Shown: positions 43,110 through 53,340 of the stretch, one piece after another
How the letters are laid out: the number at the start of each line of letters is the position of its first letter
Position numbering within the stretch: the stretch's first letter is position 1
Origin: Nemertoderma westbladi
Lineage: Eukaryota > Xenacoelomorpha > Nemertodermatida > Nemertodermatidae
Length of the DNA stretch: 53,806 bases
Direction of reading: 5' to 3'
Assembly (NCBI GenBank): GCA_032718475.1
Contig: JAUCBJ010008970.1
Span: 1-53,806 of the forward strand
Translations under genes and position numbers: made by a program
Notes under the pieces: model-generated
What the model saw: the letters and a program-made list of their open reading frames with translations, nothing else
Told to the model about the DNA's origin: nothing
Databases searched by the model: none

Positions 43110-44319
43110 TGTTCGCGCTTTTGAAGACCTTTAGCAGTTTAACCTGCCAAAATTTATATGCCTTTTAGTTAATTAAAACACCTTTAGCATACGACAACAA
43201 TTTATGCTAATACACAAAACATTAGCCGAAGTCAGCCCATGCGCGATCATTCACCCGATGGATCTACACCCGGGAGGCTGAATTCGGATGCTTAAATTTT
43301 ATTATTGCAGTGTAAGGTTGCAGCGTAAACTTACTGTATTATTCGATAGATCGTTGATAATTAATTCCTGACAGATATTATTGGCTTTCGGGAAATATTA
43401 ACAGTTCCTTTAGGACGTGGCGCTCTATCTATTTAAACAGAACTAAGACTTATACTAAAACGCAACGATACCGCTTATGATTAAAGTATAAAGCGTATTC
43501 TTTAGGAAATACTTTGTTACCAATCACAATCATACACACTATTCTGCCGACCGTCAGTATATTTGATCACACATAAAGAGAGCAGCAATTGACTCATGTA
43601 GGGTCTGCTAAATAACATTAGATTCAATACACACCACATTAATATAAATCGCAATTGTTATGTATAGCCGGTCTCTCTAACCTGTAGTGTATCAAGAAAA
43701 TTGGGAAATTTGGGTGATTTATCCGTATTATCCAAAGAACAATATTTCCATCAACAAATAGGTACAATTAATAACTGACGGTAAATAACAGTACAAACAA
43801 TATAATTAATAGTGAATTAAGATTGATTAGTTAAGTAAGTGAGTAGTTAGTTAGTTCGATTCGGTAACAGTTTATACTTTCGATAATTTAAGCAGTTTTA
43901 CTAGAGTTCTTCCCAAAAGCCGGTGTTATGGCGAAAAATGGGAACATAACAACAGAATCATATAAAATCATATGACTACTACCACTATACGAGTATACCA
44001 AAAACTCTTATTCCACGAAGCCCCGTTCAACACAGAGGATGAGCATAGAGATAGGAAATTCAGTTCAGTAACGCTGGGATAGGTCGAAATCAACGCCTAC
44101 GCAAATTCTATTGGCCGACACGAACAGCAAGGCTAAGGCAACCTCTCTAAGCTAGTTGGCCGATTAAACTGAGCCCAGATATCTCCGTACAGCACATCAG
44201 CCAATAAGCTGGTAGCTTGCACTATTTTAGTTATAAATCCCTTTGAGAGTATTCTAGCGACTGGGGGGGAACTGGCCAGCAAAGGCAAATGTATCAGTTA
44301 TCCCACAAAAGCTTTTACA
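43110..44319 (-). repeat. 5' LTR of the giant BEL/Pao element (1210 bp)
   Basis: It has the same termini as the 3' LTR. The main differences are a short insertion in the GTTAGTTAGTT-like region near 43820-43860 and scattered substitutions. On the minus strand it would drive transcription toward gag-pol. Confidence 0.95.
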
Positions 44320-45130
44320 AATGGATTGTATATGGACCTTACAGATGAGTTGCAAAACCCCAAATTTATATTTATTACATTATTTTGCTACAAATAGAGT
44401 ATTGAATTTAGACTTGAATGATATAGACTTTAATAAACTCCAGTTACCATGGTAACAAGATATTTCTGGAATGTTTTCAGTTTCACTAAAAGTTCCAATT
44501 AGTGGTCCAGATAACACATTCCCAGTTTCGTAAAATTTTATCGCGAAGACTATGTCCAAATGAGTAATTTTTGTATAAAAACATCTGTTTTCAGCGGTTG
44601 TCATGGTAACTGCAAAATAGAACAATCAAATTCGGACGCAGAATAAGTTATATAGTGGGGGTAGGGGTTGGTCCCAAGTCATAACACCATAACCTTAGGC
44701 TTCAAATTAACATTTTATAAATTTTAACATCTGTTTAGCCCGGTTGCCAAGGTAACTGGATTTTCTATTTAACCTCAATCGGCTCTGCTATGGACCTTAT
44801 AGTTGAGTTGAGAAACCCCAAGTTTATATCTATTATAGTTTTCCTACAAATAGAGTTATAAATATTGACTTGAAATACATAGACTTTTTTCTAAGTCCGT
44901 TGCCATGGAAACCAGATTTTTCCTGGATATGAGACCCAGCCCAAAAGATGCGCCTCGACGAGTAGTATATACATGCAAAATTTCAGGGTACTTTTAAAGG
45001 CTAGTTTTTTCTGGAGTCAAAAAAAAACTAATCTGCTCCATACAAGTAAAAGGGCCCACTATGAATAGACCATCTCAGCTAAGGAAAATCTTTCTTAGCG
45101 AAAGTAGTTGATTTTCCTTAGCTTCGTGGA
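44320..45130 (+). repeat. Truncated X-box-bearing repeat (copy B), cut by the LTR element
   Basis: It begins directly at the retrotransposon border, inside a type-3 subunit, and runs to the family right end (ATTTTCCTTAGCTTCGTGGA). It keeps four X-box-like motifs at 44453, 44597, 44743 and 44899. The missing left part is not found on the other side of the retrotransposon. Confidence 0.9.
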
Positions 45131-45224
45131 TCTGAATTTCGTTGAGAAACAGCTGAGATATCGGCTTTCAAACATTGCAAGAACGATCGTCGATCGAACG
45201 ATCAGAGACTTCTTTAAAACGCCT

Positions 45225-45399
45225 GTAAAAAAAATTTAAAGGCAAAATCTAAAATTTTGGCTTCAGGTGGTCAACCACGGTAAGTTGAACTAGTTGTGTT
45301 TCAAATTTCAAGCAATATGATAAAGATTTGTAGAAAATCTGGGGGGGGGGGGGGGGGTCCGTGTCATCAGAAAATGACACTATATTACGGGTCATGGTG
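45225..45399 (+). repeat. Dispersed repeat with a 17-G run
   Basis: AAAGGCAAAATCTAAAATT and GTTTCAAATTTCAAGCAAT precede GATTTGTAGAAAATCT and a G17 run (45341-45357). The same arrangement, reverse-complemented, occurs at 51342-51480 with a C17 run, and a partial copy lies at 25430-25560. Confidence 0.75.
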
Positions 45400-46654
45400 T
45401 ACTAGAAAGGCATTTCCTAAAGGAAATGCAACCACGAAGCTAAGGAAAATTAAACACTCTTTGACTCATCAGTTCATTGATTTACCGAGTTAAAAGAACT
45501 CCCGGTATTGCCAAGGTAACTGGACTTTTCTGGAAATGCTGAGTTTTACATTACGATCTAGTTTGTGGTTCCAGGTGATACATCGACTTCAAGGAAGCTT
45601 CATTGAGTAGTTTATGTGCAAAATTAATTATTAATTTGTTAAAAAGTCTGTTTGCAGTGGTTGTCAAGGTAACTGGCAAATAGAACAACGTAGATTGGAT
45701 GCAGAATAAGTGATATTATGGTGGTAGGGGTGGGTCCCAAGTCATAATGTCTTTAACTTGTGTTTCTAATTATAATTTTTTAAATTATAACATCTGTTTA
45801 GCCTGGTTACCAAGGTAACTGGATTTTCTAATTAACCACAATTGGCTCCTCTAAGGACCTTCCTTATAGTTGAGTTGGGAGACCCAATATTTATATCTAA
45901 TACAGTTTTCCTACAAACAATTGTTAAAAATATAGACTTGAATGATATTGACTTTAATAAGCTCCAGTTACCATGGTAACTAGATATTTCTGGAATGTTT
46001 TGAGTTTCACTAAAAGTTCCAACTAGTGGTCCAGATAACACATACCCAGTTTTGTAAAATTTTATCGTGAAGTCTATGTCCAAATGAATAATTGTTGTAT
46101 AAAAACATCTGTTTTCAGCGGTTGTCATGGTAACTGCAAAATAGAACAATCAAATTCGGACGCAGAATAAGTTATATAGTGGGGGTAGGGATTGGTCCCA
46201 AGTCATCACACCTTAACCTTAGGCTTCAAATTAACATTTTAAAAATTTTAACATCTGTTTAGCCCGGTTGCCTAGGTAACTGGATTTTCTATTTAACCTC
46301 AATCGGCTCTGCTATGGACCTTATAGTTGTGTTGAGAAACCCCAAGTTTATATGTATTATAGTTTTCCTACAAATAGAGTTACAAATATTGACTTGAAAT
46401 ACATAGACTTTTTTCTAAGTCCGTTGCCATGGAAACCAGATTTTTCCTGGATATGAGACCCATCCCACACGACGCGCCTTGATGAGTTGTATATACATGC
46501 AAAATTTCAGGATACTTTTAAAGGCTAGATTTTTCTGGAGTCAAAAAACACTAAATCTGCCCCATACAAGTAAAACAGCCCACTATGAATAGACCATCTC
46601 AGCTAAGGAAAATCTTTCTTAGCGAAAGTAGTTGATTTTCCTTAGCTTCGTGGA
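45400..46654 (+). repeat. Full-length X-box-bearing repeat (copy C)
   Basis: The left end is TACTAGAAAG plus the palindrome GCATTTCCTAAAGGAAATGC, then the terminal inverted repeat CCACGAAGCTAAGGAAAAT (45432-45450). The right inverted repeat is 46635-46653. Seven X-box-like motifs start at 45507, 45660, 45806, 45967, 46121, 46267 and 46423. There is no ORF; the 105-codon minus frame inside reflects repeat DNA. Confidence 0.92.
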
Positions 46655-47192
46655 CAAAGCAAATTTCAATTAGTCATTAGCCACATATATCCAGACTTAA
46701 ACGTCGCTATAATAAATAACTATACACATATATGTTATATAAACATACCTTTACAACGGGTATCTTATATTCATTGTCTTATACCTTATATCCATTGTTG
46801 TCTTATCTTAGGCCGCGTTTGTTAGATTACTTATTTTGCTAAATTTAAGTTCAAAACACCATTTTTATTGATAAAGTTGGTTGCGTCATAATATCGATGT
46901 TTTTTTATCCGGTTTTATGCATTATCAAAGGTTTCATGCATTATCAAAGGTTTGACGCCATCTAGTGCCATTATCTGCATATCCAACTTGTATTATTGCC
47001 TTATTGGCTATGCTCCTTACGGATAAGCTGTATATAAATACAATTAGTTCTGTGGTTTATTCACTCTTTTCTTGTTATTGTTTAACAGAAGAAGTCACAT
47101 TGCCCATGCAGAGGCATTGATCTCCGGTCAGGTTTTAATGACTGGTGATTATTACAGATCTAAAGTCATAGTGTTAATATTTGAATTATAAT
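46655..47192. other. Unique DNA between repeat copies C and D
   Basis: No gene was recognised. A short GCATTATCAAAGGTTT duplication occurs at about 46918-46954. Confidence 0.4.
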
Positions 47193-48461
47193 TACTAGAA
47201 AGGCATTTCCTAAAGGAAATGCAACCACGAAGCTAAGGAAAATTAAACAAAGGGCCACAATTTGGTTTGTTGCTTAGCCTAGTTTAGTAGCATTTGCCAA
47301 TAAATAACTTATATTCCCATGGAAACTAGAATTCTCTGGAACTGTTGGTTTTACCTTTGAAAAAAGATTCAGTCCAGATTGTGGTTCAGATAATACATAT
47401 ACCGAGTTTCAGAAAATATTGTAGTTTATGTCCAAATTACCGATTTTCTATCAAAATGCATCTGTTTGCAGTGGTTTTCATGGAAACTGAAAAATAGAAC
47501 AAAGTAATTCGGATGCAGAATAAGTCATATAGTGGGGGTAGGTGTTGGTCCCAAGTCATAATACTATTAACTTGTGCTTCAAATTATCATTTTATAAATT
47601 TTAACATCTGTTTAGACTTGTTGCTATGGTAACTGTATTTTCTAATTAACCTCAAACGGCTTGGATATGGATCTTATAGATGAGTTGCAAAACCCCAAGT
47701 TTATATATATTACAGTTTTGCTACAAATAGAGTTATCAATATAGATTTGAATGATATAGAGTTTAATAAACTACAGTTACCATGGTAACTAAATTTCTGG
47801 AATAATTTAAGTTTCACTAAAAGTTCCAACTAGTGGTCCAGATAACACATACCCAGTTTTGTAAAATTTTATCGTAAAGTCTATGTCCAAATGAATAAGT
47901 TTTGAATAAAAACATCTGTTTTCAGCGGTTGTCATGGTAACTGAAAAATAGAACAATGTAATTCGGATGCAGAATAAGTTATATAGTGGGGGTAGGGGTT
48001 GGTCCCAAGTCATAACACCTTGCCCTTAGGCCTCAAATTAACATTTTATAAATTTTAACATCTGTTTATCCCGGTTGCCAAGGTAACTGGATTTTCTATT
48101 TAGCCTCAATCGGATCTGCTATGGACCTTATAGTTGTGTTGTGAAACCCCAAGTTTATATCTATTATAGTTTTCCTACAAATAGTGTTATAAATATTGAC
48201 TTGAAATACATAGACTTTTTTTGAAGTCCGTTGCCATGGAAACCAGATTTTTCCTGGATATGAGACCCGGCCCAAAAGATGCGCCTCGTCGAGTACTATA
48301 TACATGCAAAATTTCAGGGTACTTTTAAAGGCTAGTTTTTTCCCCGACCAAAAAAAACCAAATCTGCCTCATACAAGTAAAATAGCCCACTATGAATAGA
48401 CCATCTCAGCTAAGGAAAATCTTTCTTAGCGAAAGTAGTTGATTTTCCTTAGCTTCGTGGA
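47193..48461 (+). repeat. Full-length X-box-bearing repeat (copy D)
   Basis: It has the same termini as copies C and E. Seven motif positions are preserved, from TTCCCATGGAAAC near 47318 through GTTACCATGGTAAC near 47775 to GTTGCCATGGAAAC near 48231. It is followed after only ten bases by copy E. Confidence 0.92.
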
Positions 48462-48471
48462 TTTATCGTTA

Positions 48472-49738
48472 TACTAGAAAGGCATTTCCTAAAGGAAATG
48501 CAACCACGAAGCTAAGGAAAATTAAACAAACGGCCACAATTTGGTTCGTTGCTTAGCCTAGTTTAGTAGCATTTGCCAATAAATAACTTCTATTCCCATG
48601 GAAACTAGAGTTCTCTGGAACTGTTGGTTTTACCTTTGAAAAAAGATTCAGTCCAGATTGTTTTTCAGATAACACATCGAGTTTCAGAAAATATTGTAGT
48701 TTATGTCCAAATTACAGATTTTCTATCAAAATGCATCTGTTTGCAGTGGTTGTCATGGAAACTGAAAAATAGAACAATGTAATTCGGATGCAGAATAAGT
48801 CATATAGTGGGGGTAGGTGTTGGTCCCAAGTCATAATACTATTAAATTGTGCTTCAAATTATCATTTTATTAATTTTAACATCTGTTTACTCTTGTTGCT
48901 ATGGTAAATGGATTTTCTAATTAACTTCGAACGGCTTGTATATGGACCTTATAGATGAGTTGCAAAACCCCAAGTTTATATATATTACAGTTTTTCTCCA
49001 AATAGAGTTATGATTATAGACTTGAATGATATATAACTTTAAAAAAACTACAGTTACCATGGTAACTAGATATTTTTGGAATGTTTTGAGTTTCACTAAA
49101 AGTTCCAACTAGTGGTCCAGATAACACATACCTAGTTTCGTAAAATTTTATCGTGAAGTCTATGTACAAATGAATAATTTTCGTATAAAAACATCTGTTT
49201 TCAGCGGTTGTCAAGGTAACTGCAAAATAGAACAATCAAATTCGGACGCAGAATAAGTTATATAGTGGGGGTAGGGATTGGTCCCAAGTCATCACACCTT
49301 AACCTTAGGCTTCAAATTAACATTTTAAAAATTTTAACATCTGTTTAGCCCGGTTGCCAAGGTAACTGGATTTTCTATTTAACCTCAATCGGCTCTGCTA
49401 TGGACCTTATAGTTGTGTTGAGAAACCCCAAGTTTATATGTATTATAGTTTTCCTACAAATAGAGTTACAAATATTGACTTGAAATACATAGACTTTTCT
49501 AAGTCCGTTGCCATGGAAACCAGATTTTTCCTGGATATGAGACCCGGCCCAAAAGATGCGCCTCGTCGAGTAGTATATACATGCAAAATTTCAGGGTACT
49601 TTTAAAGGCTAGTTTTTTCCGGAATCAAAAAAAAACTAATCTGCCCCATACAAGTAAAATAGCCCACTATGAATAGACCATATCAGCTAAGGAAAATCTT
49701 TCTTAGCGAAAGTAGTTGATTTTCCTTAGCTTCGTGGA
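48472..49738 (+). repeat. Full-length X-box-bearing repeat (copy E)
   Basis: Left palindrome 48482-48501, left inverted repeat 48504-48522, right inverted repeat 49719-49737. The right end also folds on itself (CTAAGGAAAATC pairing with GATTTTCCTTAG around a CTTTC...GAAAG inner stem). Motifs start at 48592, 48749, 48895, 49053, 49207, 49353 and 49507, which is 146-158 bp apart. Units 1, 4 and 7 share a CTAGAT-TTCTGGA-like downstream block, units 2 and 5 a TAGAACA...GCAGAATAAGT block, and units 3 and 6 a GGATTTTCTA...CCCCAAGTTTATAT block. Confidence 0.92.
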
Positions 49739-50369
49739 TTACGGAATCAAGGAAGTTTTACACGCGCCACAACCAGGTAGGTCGCTATAGCTGACCGTTA
49801 GTGATAATCTGGACAATTGCATCAATTATATGTGTGCCGTCGTACCTCTAACTTAATAAATAAATAATATATGGCGATATTTCAGACCATCATTATAAGC
49901 AAAGCTCTCTTAAATTACATCACGATTGAGAGTTGTCACAAATTGAATACTGTGTAGCGATATCAATATAATTAGACCAGAGACTTGTCACAATACGTTT
50001 CTTCTAAAGGGAAAGACAGTCACCAGACTTGAGTTCTTACATAATTAATTAGTCAGATATTTGCTTATTGTATTGTGTTGCCACACCATCCCGGTACTGT
50101 ATACTAGTGAAATATAATAGATGATCAAATACCGTATTAGACTAAGCGAAATAATAGAGCAAATCAATACATCGAAGGGAAAATGGGGAAATAAACAGAT
50201 ATACTAGAGCGGCGGCCTTCGTTGAAGGTACACTAGCGCCACTCCCGCTCAGTATATCAGACCGGACATTTTGCTTTCAATATTGCATGGTTTATTAAGT
50301 AACAGGAAGAAGTCACAATATATGAAAATTGAGAATGAAAGAACGTCTTTTTTATCAAATGCGCTAACA
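49739..50369. other. Non-coding, nothing recognised
   Basis: AT-rich sequence; no feature identified. Confidence 0.4.
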
Positions 50370-50520
50370 GCGTTCACACTAACGAGTCAAAGTAAAAGTC
50401 AAAAGACAAAATGTAAAACACATGAAATTTATTGTTTTCTAGAATGCCCTTATGTAGGCCTATTATATTAGAGGCATTTTCTTTTGAGTTTGACTTTGAC
50501 TCGGTAGTGTGAACGCGGCC
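50370..50520. mobile_element. Short MITE with about 35-bp terminal inverted repeats
   Basis: The left arm, GCGTTCACACTAACGAGTCAAAGT and onward (50370), is complementary to the right arm ending GTAGTGTGAACGC (50515), with a few mismatches. CTAA (left) and TTAA (right) lie close to the two ends, but I cannot fix the target duplication. The superfamily is undetermined. The 66-codon frame that crosses it is not protein-like. Confidence 0.65.
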
Positions 50521-51002
50521 TTAAATCCATTGTCTTATTTCTTATATCATCTCCGAAATAGCAATGGAATATACTAATGACAATTTATAGAAGTTTTATG
50601 TTTCTAAGTGAAAATTTCTTTGCAGCACAGCGTTCCACCGCAACGATGCAATGATGTACTTTAAATAATCATTTCTACTTCAAGCTTTTTTAAGTTTAAT
50701 TTCCTAATACAAAAATTGTTCACTTGTATCATGCCTTACAATGTGAAATATTGTTTTAGTAATAAATTAAGCTTTATGTTTGGAAAGATTCTAGAATACA
50801 TATTTTATTTTAATATAACTTTTATGAATTTTTATGTAACATTTAGGAATTTTGAAATAATATTGAAGAGGTTGGATTTAAATTAAATTATGTATATTAT
50901 TTTTTAATATAACTTTTATGAATTTTTATATAACGTTTGAGAATTCTTATATAATTTTAGCTAACGAAAAGTTGTAATCTAAAATTTTTTTCTTGAATTT
51001 AG
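50521..51002. other. AT-rich DNA, probably intron upstream of the next exon
   Basis: It contains two similar blocks TTTTAATATAACTTTTATGAATTTTTAT (about 50810 and 50905), and ends in a pyrimidine-rich acceptor, TTTTTTTCTTGAATTTAG. Confidence 0.5.
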
Positions 51003-51196
51003 GTAGAAATGCACCTTTGGTGTTTGTCATAAACACAGAATCTTATGAATATGCAGTGGTACCCATCACGGGATTTCATCCGGCATCCGTTTACCTCACT
51101 ATACATGCAGCTGATGCTCTACCAGACTTCAAATCAGCCAAAAGGTTTGAACTATTCGCTGGAACATCTACAGACTTGGGAATATACATGAAACTT
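51003..51196 (+). CDS. Orphan internal exon of an unrecognised gene (64 codons)
   Basis: A 194-bp open segment lies between an acceptor (TTCTTGAATTTAG, ending 51002) and a donor (AAACTT|GTGAGT at 51197). After two split-codon bases it reads RNAPLVFVINTESYEYAVVP, then ITGFHPASVYLTIHAADALP and FKSAKRFELFAGTSTDLGIY. Its composition and alternating hydrophobic residues suggest a beta-sandwich-like domain, but I do not recognise the family. No neighbouring exon was found in the window. Confidence 0.5.
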
Positions 51197-51341
51197 GTGA
51201 GTAAATCTTAGGGAGTGTACTCAAAGGAGTAACTTAGCTACTGTTTAGTCATCAGTGGCAATTTAGTGAGCAAGCAATTGTGGCAAGTTATTTAGCATGT
51301 AACTACACCATGTCCTGGAATATAGTGTCGTTATTCAGGTA

Positions 51342-51480
51342 CCCCCCCCCCCCCCCCCAAAAAAAAAAATTGTTTTTCTTCTACAAATCGTAATGAGATT
51401 GCATGAAATTTGAAACAGAGTTAGTTTCACCTCCTGACCACTGACTGGGTGAGCCAGAATTTTTATTTTCGCTTTCATTA
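51342..51480 (-). repeat. Dispersed repeat with a 17-C run (reverse copy)
   Basis: A C17 run (51342-51358) followed by an A-run, then sequence complementary to the 45225-45357 repeat (CTACAAATC, TGAAATTTGAAAC, CTCCTGACCACTGACTGGGTGAG). Confidence 0.75.
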
Positions 51481-52550
51481 TATAGCTACAAGCGTTTAAA
51501 AAAGCTGTCTCCGTCAATATTACACCAGTTACACAGCAGTTATTCTCCTACCTTATAGTGATTTGTTGGTACTAGTGGAAAGCTGGCCATGCAAGGATTC
51601 CAAATATATACAAATATTTGAAATTGGTTGGGAAATAGCTAAGTTTTCTATCAGTTTGCATGTTTATTTTTCACTATTCAATATCCACTCTTATATAATT
51701 AATTATGTTATTTTTAAAGCAGTTTAAAATATTTAATCACAATTTCTGTTGTGTTTTTGTTTGTGTGTTTTTACTGCCACTCCATAAGTGCTTTATGCCT
51801 GGTTGGTATCCTTCCTCACTCGTCCTGAGTATATAATATATTCAGTGTAAGTTGTTTATTTTACTTTAGCTGTTAATTTGAGTGTGTTTAATAATAATAC
51901 AGTTATTGGCCTTCGAATGTTGCTTGTATTCTATTTAATAAATACACCATGTTCTAGAACATTTTGTTTATCTCGTTCGTGTGAGTGAATAATACCAAAC
52001 CAATAAAAGAATTGAAGAGTTGAAGTGATAATATTAGTGCGGCCAGATGTTTAGTAGTTATTGGCAATACTTCGGTTTATTTAATGTGACAAAGTTTAGT
52101 GTAGGAGTCATTCTTGAGTGTACTTTTTCTTTAATTAACCCCATTAAACCCACGGGGGGGGGGGGGGGGGGTGGCGGGGGTCAACATCCCCCCCCCCCCG
52201 GTGTTTTTTTTGTTATAACTCTGACACAAAAACTGTTAGGAATGTTATGAATGTTATGTTATGTTAATGTTATGAATTTATGACTTTTCCTAAAACTCTA
52301 TTGTCTTCCTTATAGTAAAAACGGTTTTCAAAAATAATGGGTAGTAGTTATAGCACCATTTTTAACCCTACTGTTGCCACTTTTTTTGTGACGTTTTTTG
52401 AAAATTACATTTCATGAAATATGATTTTTAACATCTCTATTTTCAATCGCTTTTTTTTGGTGTTTGCAATTAGATGGAATTAAAATAATAATTTAGAAAT
52501 TGTAAACTTGCTTTTTTCGACGTGTGAGAAGTTTTGGTGCCAGCACCAAA
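51481..52550. other. Non-coding; poly-G/poly-C tract at 52154-52199
   Basis: No gene was recognised. A run of 18 G (52154-52171), then TGGCGGGGG, then 12 C (52188-52199) could form a hairpin or G-quadruplex, and is also a likely assembly weak point. Confidence 0.5.
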
Positions 52551-52977
52551 TTTTTAAATGTCGATTTTATAAATTGATTGTTTGAACCTGTTTTTTTTAC
52601 GCAATAGGGTTTTTTTTTGGGTTCTTCTGGTTCCGATGGAATATATACGAGTTGCACCACACTTATCAAACCAACACGAAATTTTGAAAATCCTTACAAC
52701 CGAATCTTCTGATTTATGACAGTGCCCTTGGGGTCTACTACATATCCTCGATGGTGCAATCATCTAACAGTAGGTTCCCTGAATTAAACCGGAGGTCTAG
52801 TGTGAAAGGAGGTAGATAATCTCTGTATATTGATTTGGAGACTGACTCCATATCAAAACTTCCCCCCAAGCAGTATTCTGGATATAGAGATATAATTTCG
52901 TCATAGTTATGTCAGCTTGCATAATACATGCGTTGTGTTTGTTTTCGACCATAATGCAATGGCATTATAGGAAACTT

Positions 52978-53340
52978 TTATATATGCCGTCTTACTATCT
53001 TAATATCTGATGGAGTTGTTTTATTAATTGGTTCATGTTTTCCCCTCATATCTCCACAAGTGACAACACCCTGACCACTTATCTTTTTTTTAACAGTTCT
53101 CAATATTGAATCTTGTGTCTTCTTGAGTCCCAGTGTGGCAAGAAATATTTTTTTACATACAGCGTTATTGTTGTTGTTATCACCATCAGTAACTGTAGTA
53201 TCTCCTATGTTGAGGTAGTATTTGACAGCACCACTTAAGGTAAACTCATCATTATTTTCTAGTTCTTCAGGGTCACTATTCTGGACGAATTGAACAGCTG
53301 CCTTGAGGTTATATTTTTTGTGAGTTCCTTTCTTGGACAT
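52978..53340 (-). CDS. N-terminal fragment of a probable transposon-encoded protein
   Basis: The 120-aa frame starts MSKKGTHKKYNLKAAVQFVQ and contains VCKKIFLATLGL, then VKKK and DMRGKHEPINKTTPSDI. The wording VCKxxFLxxLGI ... D-RGKH ... K-x(n)-HI is familiar to me from a multicopy, uncharacterised protein family in arthropods and cnidarians that is thought to belong to DNA transposons; this is recalled, not searched. The frame stops right after the RRHI segment, where such proteins continue, so the copy is truncated. Farther along the same strand (52763-52505) a broken frame (IPSEPEEPKKKPYCVKKTGS) might be its remnant tail. Confidence 0.4.
   Translation of the reverse strand: MSKKGTHKKYNLKAAVQFVQNSDPEELENNDEFTLSGAVKYYLNIGDTTVTDGDNNNNNAVCKKIFLATLGLKKTQDSILRTVKKKISGQGVVTCGDMRGKHEPINKTTPSDIKIVRRHI

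Larger units (their letters stand above)
25623..44319 (-). mobile_element. Giant BEL/Pao LTR retrotransposon with an extra ORF (about 18.7 kb)
   Basis: The element reads on the minus strand in the order: 5' LTR (44319-43110), leader (43109-40928), gag-pol (40927-32765), spacer (32764-31145), second ORF (31144-26891), 3' LTR (26812-25623). The termini are TGTAAAAGC...GCGCGAACA in both LTRs. BEL/Pao elements that I know of are generally about 5-10 kb, so this is very long. Both large frames are uninterrupted, and the LTRs differ at roughly twenty positions plus a few indels, which implies a fairly young copy. No target-site duplication is visible (CCCTG left, AATGG right). A short purine-rich tract, CTGGGAGCGG, precedes the 3' LTR. 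I see no convincing tRNA primer-binding site beside the 5' LTR. Confidence 0.93.

Noticed and set aside
44380-49235. Repeated 60-105-codon minus-strand frames starting MFYFAVTMTTAENRCF
   Set aside because: They occur at the same place in each copy of the X-box repeat, differ in length and frame integrity, and include the palindromes. They are by-products of repeat DNA.
52505-52763. Separate small gene on the minus strand
   Set aside because: The open frame is short, and the more protein-like text lies in a different frame with a stop. At best it is a remnant of the transposon protein at 52978-53340.
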